Assembly: GCF_008364685.1 (NCBI RefSeq)
Contig: NZ_VTTL01000001.1
Span: 558,001-622,000 of the forward strand
Length of the DNA: 64,000 bases
Reading direction: 5' to 3'
Source of the DNA: Xanthobacter oligotrophicus
GTDB lineage: Bacteria > Pseudomonadota > Alphaproteobacteria > Rhizobiales > Xanthobacteraceae
Made by a program: the position numbers and the translations under genes. The notes under the pieces are model-generated. The model was given only the letters and a program-made list of their open reading frames with translations, was not told the DNA's origin and ran no database searches. Below are positions 29,067 to 37,979 of the stretch, piece after piece; position 1 is the first letter of the stretch; each line of letters opens with the position of its first letter.

Positions 29067-30998
29067 TCACCCCGCCTTGTGCAATCCCACCCCGGCCTTG
29101 GCCTTGCCCAGCAGCCCTTCCACCTTGGCCACGATGGCGTCGGCGTCGAGGCCGGCGGCGGCCAGCTGGCGGGCCTGGGTCTCCTGGTCGATGTAGATGT
29201 CGGGCAGCACCATGGCGCGCACCTTCACCGTGCCGCGGTCGAGCAGGCCTTCGTCGGTGACGAGTTGGAGCACGTGGCTGCCGAAGCCGCCCACCGAGCC
29301 CTCTTCCACGGTCACCAGCGCGCCATGGCCGGAGGAGAGCTTCAGCACCAGCTCCCGGTCGAGGGGCTTGGCGAAGCGGGCGTCGGCCACGGTGACGGTG
29401 AAGCCGGCCGCCTCCAGACGCTCGGCGGCGTCCAGGCAGGCGGCAAGGCGGGTGCCGAGGGAGAGGAGCGCGATATCGCCCTCCCCGGTTCCGCGCACGA
29501 TGCGGCCCTTGCCGATGGGCAGGACCTCGCCGCGCTCGGGGCGTTCCACGCCCACGCCTTCCCCGCGGGGGAAGCGCACGGCCGAGGGGCCATCATCGAA
29601 GGCCACCATGGTGGCCATCATGTGCACCAGCTCCGCCTCGTCGGCGGGGGCCATCACGGTCATGCCCGGCAGGCAGGCAAGGAAGGCGATGTCGAAGGCG
29701 CCGGCATGGGTCGCCCCGTCCGCGCCGACGAGGCCGGCGCGGTCGATGATGAAGCGCACGGGCAGGCCCTGCAGCGCCACGTCGTGCACCACCTGGTCAT
29801 AGGCCCGCTGGAGGAAGGTGGAATAGAGGGCGCAGAAGGGCTTGAAGCCTTCCGTCGCGAGCCCGGCGGCAAACGTCACCGCATGCTGCTCGGCGATGCC
29901 CACGTCGAAGGTGCGCTCGGGATAGACCTGCCCGAACAGGTCCAGCCCCGTGCCCGACGGCATGGCTGCGGTGATAGCGACCACCTTGGGGTCGCGCCGC
30001 GCTTCCGAAATCAGGCTCTCGGCGAACACGCGGGTATAGGAGGGGGCGTTGGACTTCGCCTTCACCTGGGCGCCGGTGACCACGTCGAACTTGACCACCC
30101 CGTGGTACTTGTCGGCGCTCGCCTCGGCGGGGGCGTAGCCCTTGCCCTTCTGAGTCACCACATGGACCAGGATAGGGCCGGTCTTGGCGTCCCGCACGTT
30201 CTTCAGCACGGGGAGCAGGTGGTCGAGATTGTGCCCGTCGATAGGGCCCACATAATAGAAGCCCAGTTCCTCGAACAGGGTGCCGCCGGTCCAGAAGCCG
30301 CGGGCGAATTCCTCGGCCCGCGCCGCACCGCGCTCCACGAACTTGGGCAGGTGGCCGGCGATCTGCTTGCCGATCTCCCGCAGCGAGCGGTAGGTCTGCC
30401 CCGAAATGAGCCGCGCCAGATAGGCCGACATGGCCCCGGTGGGCGGGGCGATGGACATGTCGTTGTCGTTGAGGATGACGATGAGCCGGCTATCCATGGC
30501 GCCGGCATTGTTCATGGCCTCATAGGCCATGCCCGCGGACATGGCGCCGTCGCCGATCACGCACACGACGTTGCGCTCTTCCCCCGACAGGTCCCGCGCC
30601 ACCGCCATGCCGAGGCCGGCGGAGATAGAGGTAGAGGAGTGTGCAGCCCCAAACGGGTCGTATTCACTCTCCGCCCGGCGGGTGAAGCCCGAGAGACCGC
30701 CGCCCTGGCGCAGGGTGCGGATGCGGTCACGCCGGCCGGTGAGGATCTTGTGGGGGTAGCACTGGTGGCCGACATCCCAGATCAGGCGATCATGGGGCGT
30801 GTTGAACACGTGGTGCAGGGCCACCGTCAGCTCGACCACGCCGAGGCCAGCACCCAGATGCCCACCGGTCACGGAGACGGCATCGATGGTCTCCGCGCGC
30901 AGTTCGGCGGCGAGCTGGGCCAGCTTGTCCTGAGGCAGGCGCCGCACGTCGGCGGCATCGCGAATGGTATCGAGCAGCGGGGTCTTCAGCAAAGTCAC
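29067..30998 (-). CDS. dxs: 1-deoxy-D-xylulose-5-phosphate synthase
   Basis: 643 residues. It has [16 protein letters not shown], the ThDP motif [18 protein letters not shown]...[14 protein letters not shown], the glutamate of [17 protein letters not shown], and [15 protein letters not shown]. It condenses pyruvate and glyceraldehyde-3-phosphate to DXP, the entry to the MEP isoprenoid pathway and to thiamine and pyridoxal. GTG 30998 is chosen (GGAG upstream; family start [11 protein letters not shown]). The gene is convergent with the MBL gene with only 9 bp between stops. Confidence 0.96.
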   Translation of the reverse strand: MTLLKTPLLDTIRDAADVRRLPQDKLAQLAAELRAETIDAVSVTGGHLGAGLGVVELTVALHHVFNTPHDRLIWDVGHQCYPHKILTGRRDRIRTLRQGGGLSGFTRRAESEYDPFGAAHSSTSISAGLGMAVARDLSGEERNVVCVIGDGAMSAGMAYEAMNNAGAMDSRLIVILNDNDMSIAPPTGAMSAYLARLISGQTYRSLREIGKQIAGHLPKFVERGAARAEEFARGFWTGGTLFEELGFYYVGPIDGHNLDHLLPVLKNVRDAKTGPILVHVVTQKGKGYAPAEASADKYHGVVKFDVVTGAQVKAKSNAPSYTRVFAESLISEARRDPKVVAITAAMPSGTGLDLFGQVYPERTFDVGIAEQHAVTFAAGLATEGFKPFCALYSTFLQRAYDQVVHDVALQGLPVRFIIDRAGLVGADGATHAGAFDIAFLACLPGMTVMAPADEAELVHMMATMVAFDDGPSAVRFPRGEGVGVERPERGEVLPIGKGRIVRGTGEGDIALLSLGTRLAACLDAAERLEAAGFTVTVADARFAKPLDRELVLKLSSGHGALVTVEEGSVGGFGSHVLQLVTDEGLLDRGTVKVRAMVLPDIYIDQETQARQLAAAGLDADAIVAKVEGLLGKAKAGVGLHKAG

Positions 30999-31131
30999 GG
31001 ACAACTCCGTCCGGAACGAACCGGGAAAATGAGCCTTACACACGCGCGCGGTGGCACGCAACGGACAAGGCCGGTGGGAACGGGGTCAGCGAGCGGCCCC
31101 TTCCCCGGCGATGCGAACGTCCGCCTGTGCC

Positions 31132-32016
31132 TCATACGTGCGCGGGCGGCGTTCGGCGCACTTCATCGAAACATCCCGCCATTTTTCCGGTCCGGATGGC
31201 GAAGCGGTGCAGATCAAGGCACGCCAGCGCCAGCATGCAGCCTCCGGCAAGCTTGGCGATCTGGGCGACGGTCGCGCGGGAGCGGCCGTATTTTTCCAGC
31301 ACGTAGCGCTCCGACTGCATCTTGGCGCGGTTGACCTTGAAGGTCTGGCCGAACGAGGGCGCGCTGGAGCGCCCGCCCGCATGGGTCACCCGCGCCCCTG
31401 TCACCACGATGATGGGAATGCCCCGGGCGATGGCGCGCAGGGAGAGGTCGTCGTCCTCGTGATAGAGGAAGATGGCCTCGTCGAAGCCGCCGAGGGCGAA
31501 GAAGGCGTCCCGCGCCATCATGAAGGCGGCGCCGTGGACGAAGCGGGTGCAGTAATCCCCCACGATCTCCTCGGGCGACAGGCGCAGGCGGCGCGGCACC
31601 CTCTCCAGGATGGAGCCTTCCTTGCGCATCAGCCGGCCGTTCTCGCCCACGATGGCCGGCATCAGGATGGCCGGATCGCCATAGCGGCCGGCGGCTTCAA
31701 GGAGCGCCGGCAGGGTCTCGGCGTCGAGCACCGCGTCGGGATTGAGGAACAGCACGTAGGGCGTGGCCGCCCGCCGCGCGCCCGCATTGCAGGCGGTGCC
31801 GAAGCCGACATTGGCCGGCATATCCACAAGGTCCACAGGCCGCGACAGGCCCGCCCGCCAGGAGGTGCCCTCGGGGCTTGCATTGTCCACGATCACTACC
31901 GGGCACTCGGCCGGCACGCTTGCCACCGCCCGGCCGATCACCGCCCCGCTGTTGTAGGTGACGAACACCACGGTCACGGCGGACAAGGGGGAACCGGTGG
32001 ACGGATTGGCGGACAC
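31132..32016 (-). CDS. Glycosyltransferase family 2
   Basis: 294 residues. GT-A fold motifs: VTVVFVTYNSG, CPVVIVDNASPEG, NVGFGTACNAGARRA, YVLFLNPDAVLD, and FVHGAAFMMARDAFFALGGFDEAIFLYHEDDDLSLRA. This matches rhamnosyltransferase-like GT2 enzymes of lipopolysaccharide or exopolysaccharide assembly. A GT9 gene lies just upstream on the same strand, so core or O-chain lipopolysaccharide is likely. The exact donor and acceptor are not readable. Confidence 0.86.
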   Translation of the reverse strand: MSANPSTGSPLSAVTVVFVTYNSGAVIGRAVASVPAECPVVIVDNASPEGTSWRAGLSRPVDLVDMPANVGFGTACNAGARRAATPYVLFLNPDAVLDAETLPALLEAAGRYGDPAILMPAIVGENGRLMRKEGSILERVPRRLRLSPEEIVGDYCTRFVHGAAFMMARDAFFALGGFDEAIFLYHEDDDLSLRAIARGIPIIVVTGARVTHAGGRSSAPSFGQTFKVNRAKMQSERYVLEKYGRSRATVAQIAKLAGGCMLALACLDLHRFAIRTGKMAGCFDEVRRTPPAHV

Positions 32017-32031
32017 GAAACCCTCGCAACC

Positions 32032-32087
32032 AAAGCGTTTTCGAGCGAAGTGGACACCGGTTCGCGTGAAGAAAACGCGTCAAAACA
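32032..32087. repeat. Conserved rhizobial interspersed palindromic repeat
   Basis: aaagcgttttcgagcgaagt through gaaaacgcgtcaaaac. The ends gcgttttc / gaaaacgc pair and the middle has ttcgagcgaa / ttcgcgtgaa-type arms around accgg. I recognise this block as one that recurs widely in Hyphomicrobiales intergenic DNA. Only one copy is seen in this window. Confidence 0.7.
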
Positions 32088-32092
32088 AGATT

Positions 32093-32136
32093 CAAGATCG
32101 ATTACCGTGAGTGATGGCGAACGGTAATCGATCTTG
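32093..32136 (-). terminator. Hairpin terminator downstream of the GT9 gene
   Basis: Perfect 15-bp inverted repeat caagatcgattaccg / cggtaatcgatcttg with a 14-nt loop. On the minus strand it is followed by aatcttgttttg. It lies 35 nt past the GT9 stop and would separate it from the GT2 gene. Confidence 0.65.
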
Positions 32137-32170
32137 CGGACTGGTCGTCGCCCGCCCGGTCTTCCTGCCT

Positions 32171-33385
32171 TCAGGAGGCCGCGAACACAAGCTCCGGCTG
32201 CGGGGCGGCGCGCAAGCCCTTAAGCTCGGGATGGGCGGCAACACCGGACATGGCAGAAAGCACCGCCTCAGGATCGATCACACTCATGCACCGGCGCTGA
32301 TAGGGGCACAGCGTCTCGGAGGGCAACCCGCACGGCGCGCAGCCGGCGCCCGCATGCACCACCACGGTGGCCGGACCAATGGGCGCCCAGACCCGGATAT
32401 CGGCAAAGCCGGAGAAGAGGGCGACGGTGGGCACCCCCAGCGATGCCGCAAGGTGGGTGGTGCCCGTATCCACCCCGACGAAGGCGGCGGCGGGGGCCAT
32501 CAGCGCCGGGAGGTCGGCAAGGTCCACCTGCCCCACGAAATCTCGCAGCCGGCCCTGTGGCAGCAGCTTGGCCATCTGCGCCGCCGTTTCGGCCTCTTCC
32601 CCCCGGCCGATGACGGCGATGTCGAGATTGGTGCGCTCCACCACGGCAGACGCGAGGCCAAGCCAGCCCTCGGCGGTCCAGCCCTTGATGCCGAGCCGCG
32701 TTCCCGGCGCGAGGATCACGCAGTTCTGCGTCTCGCCCACAGGAACGGAGGCGGTCGCGAACCGCACCGTCTCGACGCCCATGTCGCGGGCATGCACCAG
32801 CGCTTCCACCAGCAGCACCAGCCGGGTGGAGGAATGGGTCATGGCCGGCCACGGCTTGCGGCGCATGCAGCGCTCCATCTCCGGCAGCGCGATGTCGAGG
32901 GGAAACGGATTGACCGGGTCGCCGAACCCGGCGCGGACCTTGGCGTCGAGGCCCCACAGCAGCGCCCGCGCCTCGTCCTCCTGCCTCAGGTCGATGACGA
33001 TGTCATGGGCCGGCAGCCCCATCGCCCTGAGTTCGCTCACGTCGTCGGCGTTGGCGAAGCGCGGCTCCTGCATGCGGGCGCCGAAGAAATCAAAGCTGTA
33101 GACTGCCGCGAACAGGCCCGTGGAGCGCGCCAGATCGGCCACGAACGGCGCGCACAGCAGCGAGACGGTCGAGGTGGGAAACGCCGCCTGCAACCGCTTC
33201 ACGGCCGGCAGGGCAGTGATGAAGTCGCCGATATGGTCGAGCTTCACCACCAGGATGGAGGGGGATGGGCCAAGCCTGCGAAGCGTGTTGGAAGGGCTGG
33301 TCCACGCCCGTGCCGCCGGCGCGCCCAAGGGCGGAATGCGGGGCTTCTTGGGTTTGCCTCCACGGAGAAGATCACGCAGCTTCAT
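32171..33385 (-). CDS. Glycosyltransferase family 9 (heptosyltransferase-like)
   Basis: 404 residues. The GT-B fold N-terminal domain begins SILVVKLDHIGDFITALPAVKRL, the classic heptosyltransferase start. The C-terminal domain has VILAPGTRLGIKGW, and VGVDTGTTHLAASLGVPTVALF at the nucleotide-sugar site. A C-terminal Cys-rich loop (GCAPCGLPSETLCPYQRRC) is also usual. It likely adds heptose or a related sugar to the lipopolysaccharide inner core at the cytoplasmic face. A basic N-terminal patch (KPKKPR) precedes the fold. Confidence 0.87.
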   Translation of the reverse strand: MKLRDLLRGGKPKKPRIPPLGAPAARAWTSPSNTLRRLGPSPSILVVKLDHIGDFITALPAVKRLQAAFPTSTVSLLCAPFVADLARSTGLFAAVYSFDFFGARMQEPRFANADDVSELRAMGLPAHDIVIDLRQEDEARALLWGLDAKVRAGFGDPVNPFPLDIALPEMERCMRRKPWPAMTHSSTRLVLLVEALVHARDMGVETVRFATASVPVGETQNCVILAPGTRLGIKGWTAEGWLGLASAVVERTNLDIAVIGRGEEAETAAQMAKLLPQGRLRDFVGQVDLADLPALMAPAAAFVGVDTGTTHLAASLGVPTVALFSGFADIRVWAPIGPATVVVHAGAGCAPCGLPSETLCPYQRRCMSVIDPEAVLSAMSGVAAHPELKGLRAAPQPELVFAAS

Positions 33386-33732
33386 GACGGCAGGTCCGGG
33401 CGAACATCACAGGATGGCACGAGCAAAGCGCACCGGTCTTAGCCCGAAAACGCCACGGCGGGCAGTATGGCATTCTTGCGCGGTGTGCAAATGCCGTCCT
33501 GCAACCAGTCCCTTCCCGCTCCTGTTCCATCGAGGGAGGCGGCGACACATGGGGTCTGGCCCGGCTGGATCGCGGCGCTTTGATCAGTATCACTGTCTTT
33601 TCTCTAGGGCATGTAGCGATCTAACTTTCAGGTTGTTGCAACCTTCGCGCGATCACGCGCGCACCGGCCAGCGGCGGCACCGGCCATCCCGGCACTGGCC
33701 ATCCTGCTGGGTTTTCGCTAGAAGGCGGCCCC
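33386..33732. other. Intergenic region between divergent GT9 and alpha/beta-hydrolase genes
   Basis: 347 bp, partly AT-richer near 33580-33640. It holds the small palindrome aggttg-ttg-caacct (33630-33644), which could be an operator. I see no ORF with coding character and no RNA gene. Confidence 0.45.
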
Positions 33733-35049
33733 ATGCGGGAGGTGCCAGCAACGCGCGTCGGCCGGCGCCACGTGTTCTTCGTGGCCGGGTACGATCCCAT
33801 GACGGTGGACGGCCACCATCGAATCTTCCTGCGCGAGCTGAAGCGGTTCGGCACGGTGTGGCGGGCGGCGACACGCTGCCGCGACGCCGCCCCTGTACAG
33901 ACGCCCACCGGAGCGCTCTGGCAGTCCGAGGCGGACGGCCCGGGCTGGCACACCTCAACCACCTTCGAGATCCTGGCCTGGGACGACCTTGCCCGCGCCG
34001 ACATGGGGCGGCCGGTGCGCTCCCACCTGCGCGGCTCGCTGCGGGCCATCGTCGACATGGTGACCAGCGGCACGCTGCTCTCCTATTTCCGCACCAGCCG
34101 GCGCTACGGCTTCTTCTTCCTGTTCACCTATTTGCTGCTGCTCGCCTTCTGGGCGGCGGCGGTGGCGGTGGGCTTCGGCACGGCGCAATGGCTGGCGCCC
34201 CATCTCGGTGCTGTGGCGGCGGGACTTTGCGGCGTGGCCGTGGCCCTCGCCACCGGCCTGCTGCTGATGCGCTGGCCGGGGCGGCGCTTTCGCCTGAGGC
34301 AATCCCTCGATCTTGCGGAATTCTCGGTGGATTTCGCCCGTGGCCGCCATCCCGAGGTGGATGCGCGGGTCGTGGCCTTCGCCGGGCGCCTGCGCGCCGT
34401 GGAGGCCGCGGCCGGGCGCGAGGGCGTGGACGAGATCGTCATCGCCGGGCACAGCCTCGGCGCCATGCATGCAGTATCGACGGTGGCCGCCGCGCTCGAT
34501 CAGGACCCGGACTTCGGCGCCCTTGTTCCGGTGCGCATCCTCACCCTCGGCAGCACCACGGCGAAGTTCGCGCTGCACCCGGCCGGCGCGCGGCTGCGGG
34601 CGGCGGCGCAGCGGGTGGCGGACGCGCCGCAGATCGGCTGGGTGGAGGTGCAGTCGCGGGACGACATCGTCTCCTTCTACAAGGTCAATCCGGTGACCCT
34701 CGAGCGCGCCACCTTCGCCGAGCCGCAGCTGGCGGTGGGGGATTTCACGCAGCGCCCGCTGCTGCGGCACGTGCCGGTGCGCGACATGGTCTCGGCGGCC
34801 ACCTACCGGCGCTTCTTCTTCGATGTCATGCGACGCCACTGCCAGTGCTTCCTGGCCAGCGACATCCGCGCCCCGCATGATTTCTACGCCTATGTGTGCG
34901 GCCCGTTCGCGTTCGACGTGCTGGCCGCCCACCTCCATGCCCTTTGTGCCTATATGGCGCCGGACGGCACTCCCCTGCCCACCTCCCTCGACGCGGGCGG
35001 ACGCCTGATGGCCCTTCCCGATCAAGCCCCTGAGCATGCCCCTTCCTGA
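33733..35049 (+). CDS. Membrane-anchored alpha/beta-hydrolase (esterase/lipase-like)
   Basis: 438 residues. A short N-terminal part with a beta-strand (RRHVFFVAGYDPM, resembling the start of a hydrolase core) is followed by two hydrophobic helices about residues 131-180. The nucleophile elbow is IAGHSLGAM with Ser241. A downstream Asp (SRDDIVSFYKVNP) and His late in the chain could complete a triad. A serine hydrolase split by a membrane hairpin is the best reading. Substrate unknown. The next gene starts close to or overlapping its stop and encodes an ICMT-type methyltransferase, so an esterase/methylase pair is possible (inference). Confidence 0.68.
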   Translation: MREVPATRVGRRHVFFVAGYDPMTVDGHHRIFLRELKRFGTVWRAATRCRDAAPVQTPTGALWQSEADGPGWHTSTTFEILAWDDLARADMGRPVRSHLRGSLRAIVDMVTSGTLLSYFRTSRRYGFFFLFTYLLLLAFWAAAVAVGFGTAQWLAPHLGAVAAGLCGVAVALATGLLLMRWPGRRFRLRQSLDLAEFSVDFARGRHPEVDARVVAFAGRLRAVEAAAGREGVDEIVIAGHSLGAMHAVSTVAAALDQDPDFGALVPVRILTLGSTTAKFALHPAGARLRAAAQRVADAPQIGWVEVQSRDDIVSFYKVNPVTLERATFAEPQLAVGDFTQRPLLRHVPVRDMVSAATYRRFFFDVMRRHCQCFLASDIRAPHDFYAYVCGPFAFDVLAAHLHALCAYMAPDGTPLPTSLDAGGRLMALPDQAPEHAPS

Positions 35050-35065
35050 CCCAAGCGAGCCCGCA

Positions 35066-35656
35066 ATGAGCCTCGTCCTCTTCGCCAAGATCGCCTGGGC
35101 GGTCGGCGTCGTCTCCTGGTACGTGCTGCGCATCCCCTTCCAGCGCAAGGCACGGCGCCAGCAGGTGGCCGATGCGCGCCACCGCACCGCCCGCGACATG
35201 ACGCTGCTCTCCATCTCCACTCTCGGCCTCGGGGTACTGCCGGCCATCTATGCCCTCACCTCGTTCCCGCGCTTTGCCTCCTACACGCCGGTGCCGGCGC
35301 AGGTGGTGGCGGGTGTGCTGGTGTTCATCGCGGCGCTATGGCTGTTCTGGCGCACCCATCGCCAGCTCGGGCGCAACTGGTCGGTGACGCTGGAGATCAA
35401 GGACAAGCACAAGCTCATCACCTCCGGCGTCTATGAGCGGGTACGCCACCCCATGTATTCGGCCTTCTTCCTGTGGGCGCTGGCGCAGGCGCTGCTGCTG
35501 CCGAATTTCATCGCCGGGCCGGCGGGGCTGGTGGGCTTCGGAATCCTGTTCTTCTTCCGGGTGGGCCGGGAAGAGAAGATGATGCGCGAGGCCTTCGGCG
35601 CCGAATACGAGGCCTACGAGAAGCGCACCAAGCGCGTCATTCCCGGCCTCTATTGA
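35066..35656 (+). CDS. ICMT-family (isoprenylcysteine carboxyl methyltransferase-like) membrane methyltransferase
   Basis: 196 residues, with about five hydrophobic helices. The C-terminal cofactor signature is SGVYERVRHPMYSAFFLWA, then REEKMMREAFGAEYEAYEKRTKRVIPGLY, typical of the ICMT/phospholipid methyltransferase superfamily. These enzymes use SAM at the membrane to methylate carboxyl or amine groups of lipids or lipidated molecules; the bacterial substrate is usually unknown. ATG 35066 is 17 bp after the hydrolase stop; ATG 35036 would overlap that gene. The two genes form one unit. Confidence 0.8.
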   Translation: MSLVLFAKIAWAVGVVSWYVLRIPFQRKARRQQVADARHRTARDMTLLSISTLGLGVLPAIYALTSFPRFASYTPVPAQVVAGVLVFIAALWLFWRTHRQLGRNWSVTLEIKDKHKLITSGVYERVRHPMYSAFFLWALAQALLLPNFIAGPAGLVGFGILFFFRVGREEKMMREAFGAEYEAYEKRTKRVIPGLY

Positions 35657-35680
35657 GGGCACGGAACAGAGCGCGAAAGT

Positions 35681-35705
35681 CGGGACCGGCAGCGATTCGG
35701 TCCCG
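35681..35705. terminator. GC hairpin between convergent ICMT and LacI genes
   Basis: 8-bp stem cgggaccg / cggtcccg with a 9-nt loop, 24 nt past the ICMT stop. No T-run. Suggested mainly by position. Confidence 0.35.
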
Positions 35706-35801
35706 CCCCGTTCGCCCTGCGTGCGCGACGCGGGACGAGAGGCGTGCCATTTCGGGACAGGGGAATGCCCCCCTGCCCGACCCCTTGCGACGGGATCGGC
35801 C

Positions 35802-36857
35802 CTACTTAGCCGGCGCCTTCTTGGCCCGGGCCGCGCGGCGGCTGGTGGAGCCGCGCACGATCAGCTCGGGCGGGGTGACGCGTATGGTGATGCCGCTCGC
35901 CGCGCCGGACATCTGCTCCAGAAGCAGCCGCGCCGCCTCCGCCCCCATTTCCTGATGCCGGATCCGCACCGAGGTCAAAGGCGGGCTCACCATGTCCACC
36001 AGCGGCATGTCATTGTGCCCCACCACCGACACGTCACCGGGACAGGACAGGCCCCGCTCGGCCAGCGCCCCATAAAGCCCCAGTGCCAGAAGGTCGTTGG
36101 CGGCGGCCACCGCGGTGAGGTCGCCGAACCGGTCGAGCAGCGTCCCGCCCGCCACCGCACCGGCTTCTCGGGTATAGGCGGAGGCGGACATGACCGCTGA
36201 CGCATCGAGCCCCGCGCGCTCCATGGCCTCGCGAAAACCCTGAAGACGCAGCACGCCGGTGGACAGGTTCTGCGGTCCGGCGAGGTGGCCGATGCGCCGG
36301 TGCCCGAGCCCGATGAGGTGTTCCACCGCGATGCGCATGCCATTGAGATCATCGGAGATGACGGCCGGCGCCCGGTGGCGCGCCTCGGCACGATTGACCA
36401 GCACGGTCGGCACCCGCGCATCGAGGCAGCGGGTGAGGACCGGGTCGTCCTCCTGCTGCACGGTGGCGAGGATGAGACCTTCCACCCGGCGCCCGATCAA
36501 CTGGTCGACCACGTCGATCTGCCGCGCCACATCCGAGCCTGTATTGGCGATGAGCGCCGAATACCCGTTCTTGGCCAGCACTTCCTCGATGCCGCAAAGA
36601 ATTGGCGCGAAGACGAGATTGGCCATGTCGGGAACGGCGATGCCGACAAGGTGCGAATGCTTGGTGCGCAGGCCGGCGGCCATGGCATCGCGCCGATATC
36701 CCAGCCGCCGGGCCGCGGCCTGGATCCGCTCGGCCACGTCATCGGCCACGAGGTGGGCGGTCTGCGGATTGAGCGCCCGCGAGGCGGTGGAGCGGTGCAC
36801 GCCGGCCGCGTCCGCGACCGCTTGAAGGGTGGGGTGCAGACGAGGGGTTTCAGTCAC
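35802..36857 (-). CDS. LacI-family transcriptional regulator
   Basis: 351 residues from GTG 36857. The HTH PTLQAVADAAGVHRSTASRAL lies near residues 8-28, with a hinge helix about 50-60, then the periplasmic-binding-protein-like effector domain (LVGIAVPDMANLVFAPIL, GLGHRRIGHLAG, DVSVVGHNDMPLVDMVSPPLTSVRI). The in-frame extension to 37037 runs through the operators and is rejected. Divergent from the dioxygenase operon with two matching operators between, it is very probably that operon's repressor. The inducer may be an aromatic or ring-cleavage product (inference). No ribosome-binding site is obvious. Confidence 0.88.
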   Translation of the reverse strand: MTETPRLHPTLQAVADAAGVHRSTASRALNPQTAHLVADDVAERIQAAARRLGYRRDAMAAGLRTKHSHLVGIAVPDMANLVFAPILCGIEEVLAKNGYSALIANTGSDVARQIDVVDQLIGRRVEGLILATVQQEDDPVLTRCLDARVPTVLVNRAEARHRAPAVISDDLNGMRIAVEHLIGLGHRRIGHLAGPQNLSTGVLRLQGFREAMERAGLDASAVMSASAYTREAGAVAGGTLLDRFGDLTAVAAANDLLALGLYGALAERGLSCPGDVSVVGHNDMPLVDMVSPPLTSVRIRHQEMGAEAARLLLEQMSGAASGITIRVTPPELIVRGSTSRRAARAKKAPAK

Positions 36858-36929
36858 GTTGGGGGGACGACGCTCCGCAGGTTCGCACGCCGCCCTGTAT
36901 CGCACCCACACCCCGGCCGGACAAGGCGC

Positions 36930-36974
36930 TTGACAGTTTGCAATCGATTGCACATCCTTCAGCAATCGATTGCA
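36930..36974 (+). promoter_or_regulatory. Promoter with twin LacI-type operators
   Basis: A -35 TTGACA (36930-36935) is followed at once by the perfect palindrome TGCAATCGATTGCA (36939-36952). A second copy, GCAATCGATTGC, lies at 36962-36973. Centres are 22 bp apart, two helical turns, so both face the same side of the DNA. The central CG and symmetric halves are typical of LacI-family sites. The first overlaps the promoter spacer, the second the expected start site: a repression layout. Confidence 0.85.
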
Positions 36975-37003
36975 GTTCATGCAGCCACCCAGGGACGAAC
37001 GCC

Positions 37004-37942
37004 ATGCCAACAGCCCGAACCGCGGCGGCCCAGCCACCTGCGACGTCTTCCAGCATCATCACCGGCGAGGGGTCGCTGACCGACATCGTCATCGCCGCAA
37101 TGGCGGGCACGGCCGACCGGCGAACCCGCGAGGTGGCCGAGGCCTTCGTGCGCCACATGCACGCCTTCGCCCGGGAAGTGCGGCTCACCGAAGGCGAGTT
37201 CGAATACGGCATCGATTTCCTGAACCGGATCGGCCAGGCCACCCATGACCTGCACAACGAGGCCATCCTGTTCTCGGACGTGATCGGCTTCTCGACGCTG
37301 GTCTGCCTGCTCAACAACGGCAATGCCGGCGCCACCGAGACCGCCTCCGCCCTGCTCGGCCCGTTCTGGCGCATGAATTCGCCGCACGTGGCCAATGGCG
37401 GCAGCATCGTGCGCTCGCCCACGCCGGGGCCGGCGCTGTTCGCCGATTGCCGCATCACCGATCCCAAGGGCCGGCCGCTGGCCGGGGTGGAGGTGGATGT
37501 CTGGCAGGCTTCCCCCGTCGGCCTCTACGAGAACCAGGACCCCGGCCAGTGCGACATGAACCTGCGCGGGAAATTCACCACCGACGCGGACGGCCGCTTT
37601 TCGTTCCGCTCGGTGAAGCCGGCCGGCTATCCCGTACCCACCGATGGCCCGTCCGGAGACCTGCTGCGGGCCCAGGGGCGCCACCCCTTTCGCCCGGCGC
37701 ACCTGCATTTCCTGGGGTTCAAGGAGGGCTACAAGACCCTCGTCACCCAGGTGTTCGTGGATGACGACGCGCGCCTGGAGAGCGACGTGGTGTTCGGCGT
37801 CACCGAGCATCTGGTCGGCAATTACCGGCCCGGCAAGGGCACCCCGCCCGCGCCGGACGTGACCGGCCCCTGGTATCGCCTCGACTACGACTTCGTCATG
37901 GAGCCCGGCGCGGCGAAGCTGCCCCGGCCGCCGATCAAGTGA
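37004..37942 (+). CDS. Intradiol ring-cleavage dioxygenase (hydroxyquinol/catechol 1,2-dioxygenase type)
   Basis: 312 residues. The N-terminal helical dimerisation domain (about 20-110) is followed by the beta-sandwich catalytic domain. Fe(III) ligands are readable: Tyr175 (GLYENQD), Tyr209 (AGYPVP), His233 and His235 (RPAHLHF). The long N-terminal domain and HPFRPAHLHF resemble hydroxyquinol 1,2-dioxygenases, which give maleylacetate; catechol activity is also possible. AGGGA lies ahead of ATG 37004. First gene of the LacI-controlled cluster. Confidence 0.88.
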   Translation: MPTARTAAAQPPATSSSIITGEGSLTDIVIAAMAGTADRRTREVAEAFVRHMHAFAREVRLTEGEFEYGIDFLNRIGQATHDLHNEAILFSDVIGFSTLVCLLNNGNAGATETASALLGPFWRMNSPHVANGGSIVRSPTPGPALFADCRITDPKGRPLAGVEVDVWQASPVGLYENQDPGQCDMNLRGKFTTDADGRFSFRSVKPAGYPVPTDGPSGDLLRAQGRHPFRPAHLHFLGFKEGYKTLVTQVFVDDDARLESDVVFGVTEHLVGNYRPGKGTPPAPDVTGPWYRLDYDFVMEPGAAKLPRPPIK

Positions 37943-37979
37943 TCCCGACGCCAGCCCCTTAAATTCGAAGAGGTCGACC

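Noticed and set aside
36858-37037. Longer LacI protein starting upstream at 37037 or 36980
   Set aside because: The extension would be encoded by the operator/promoter DNA and places 41-60 non-conserved residues before the HTH.
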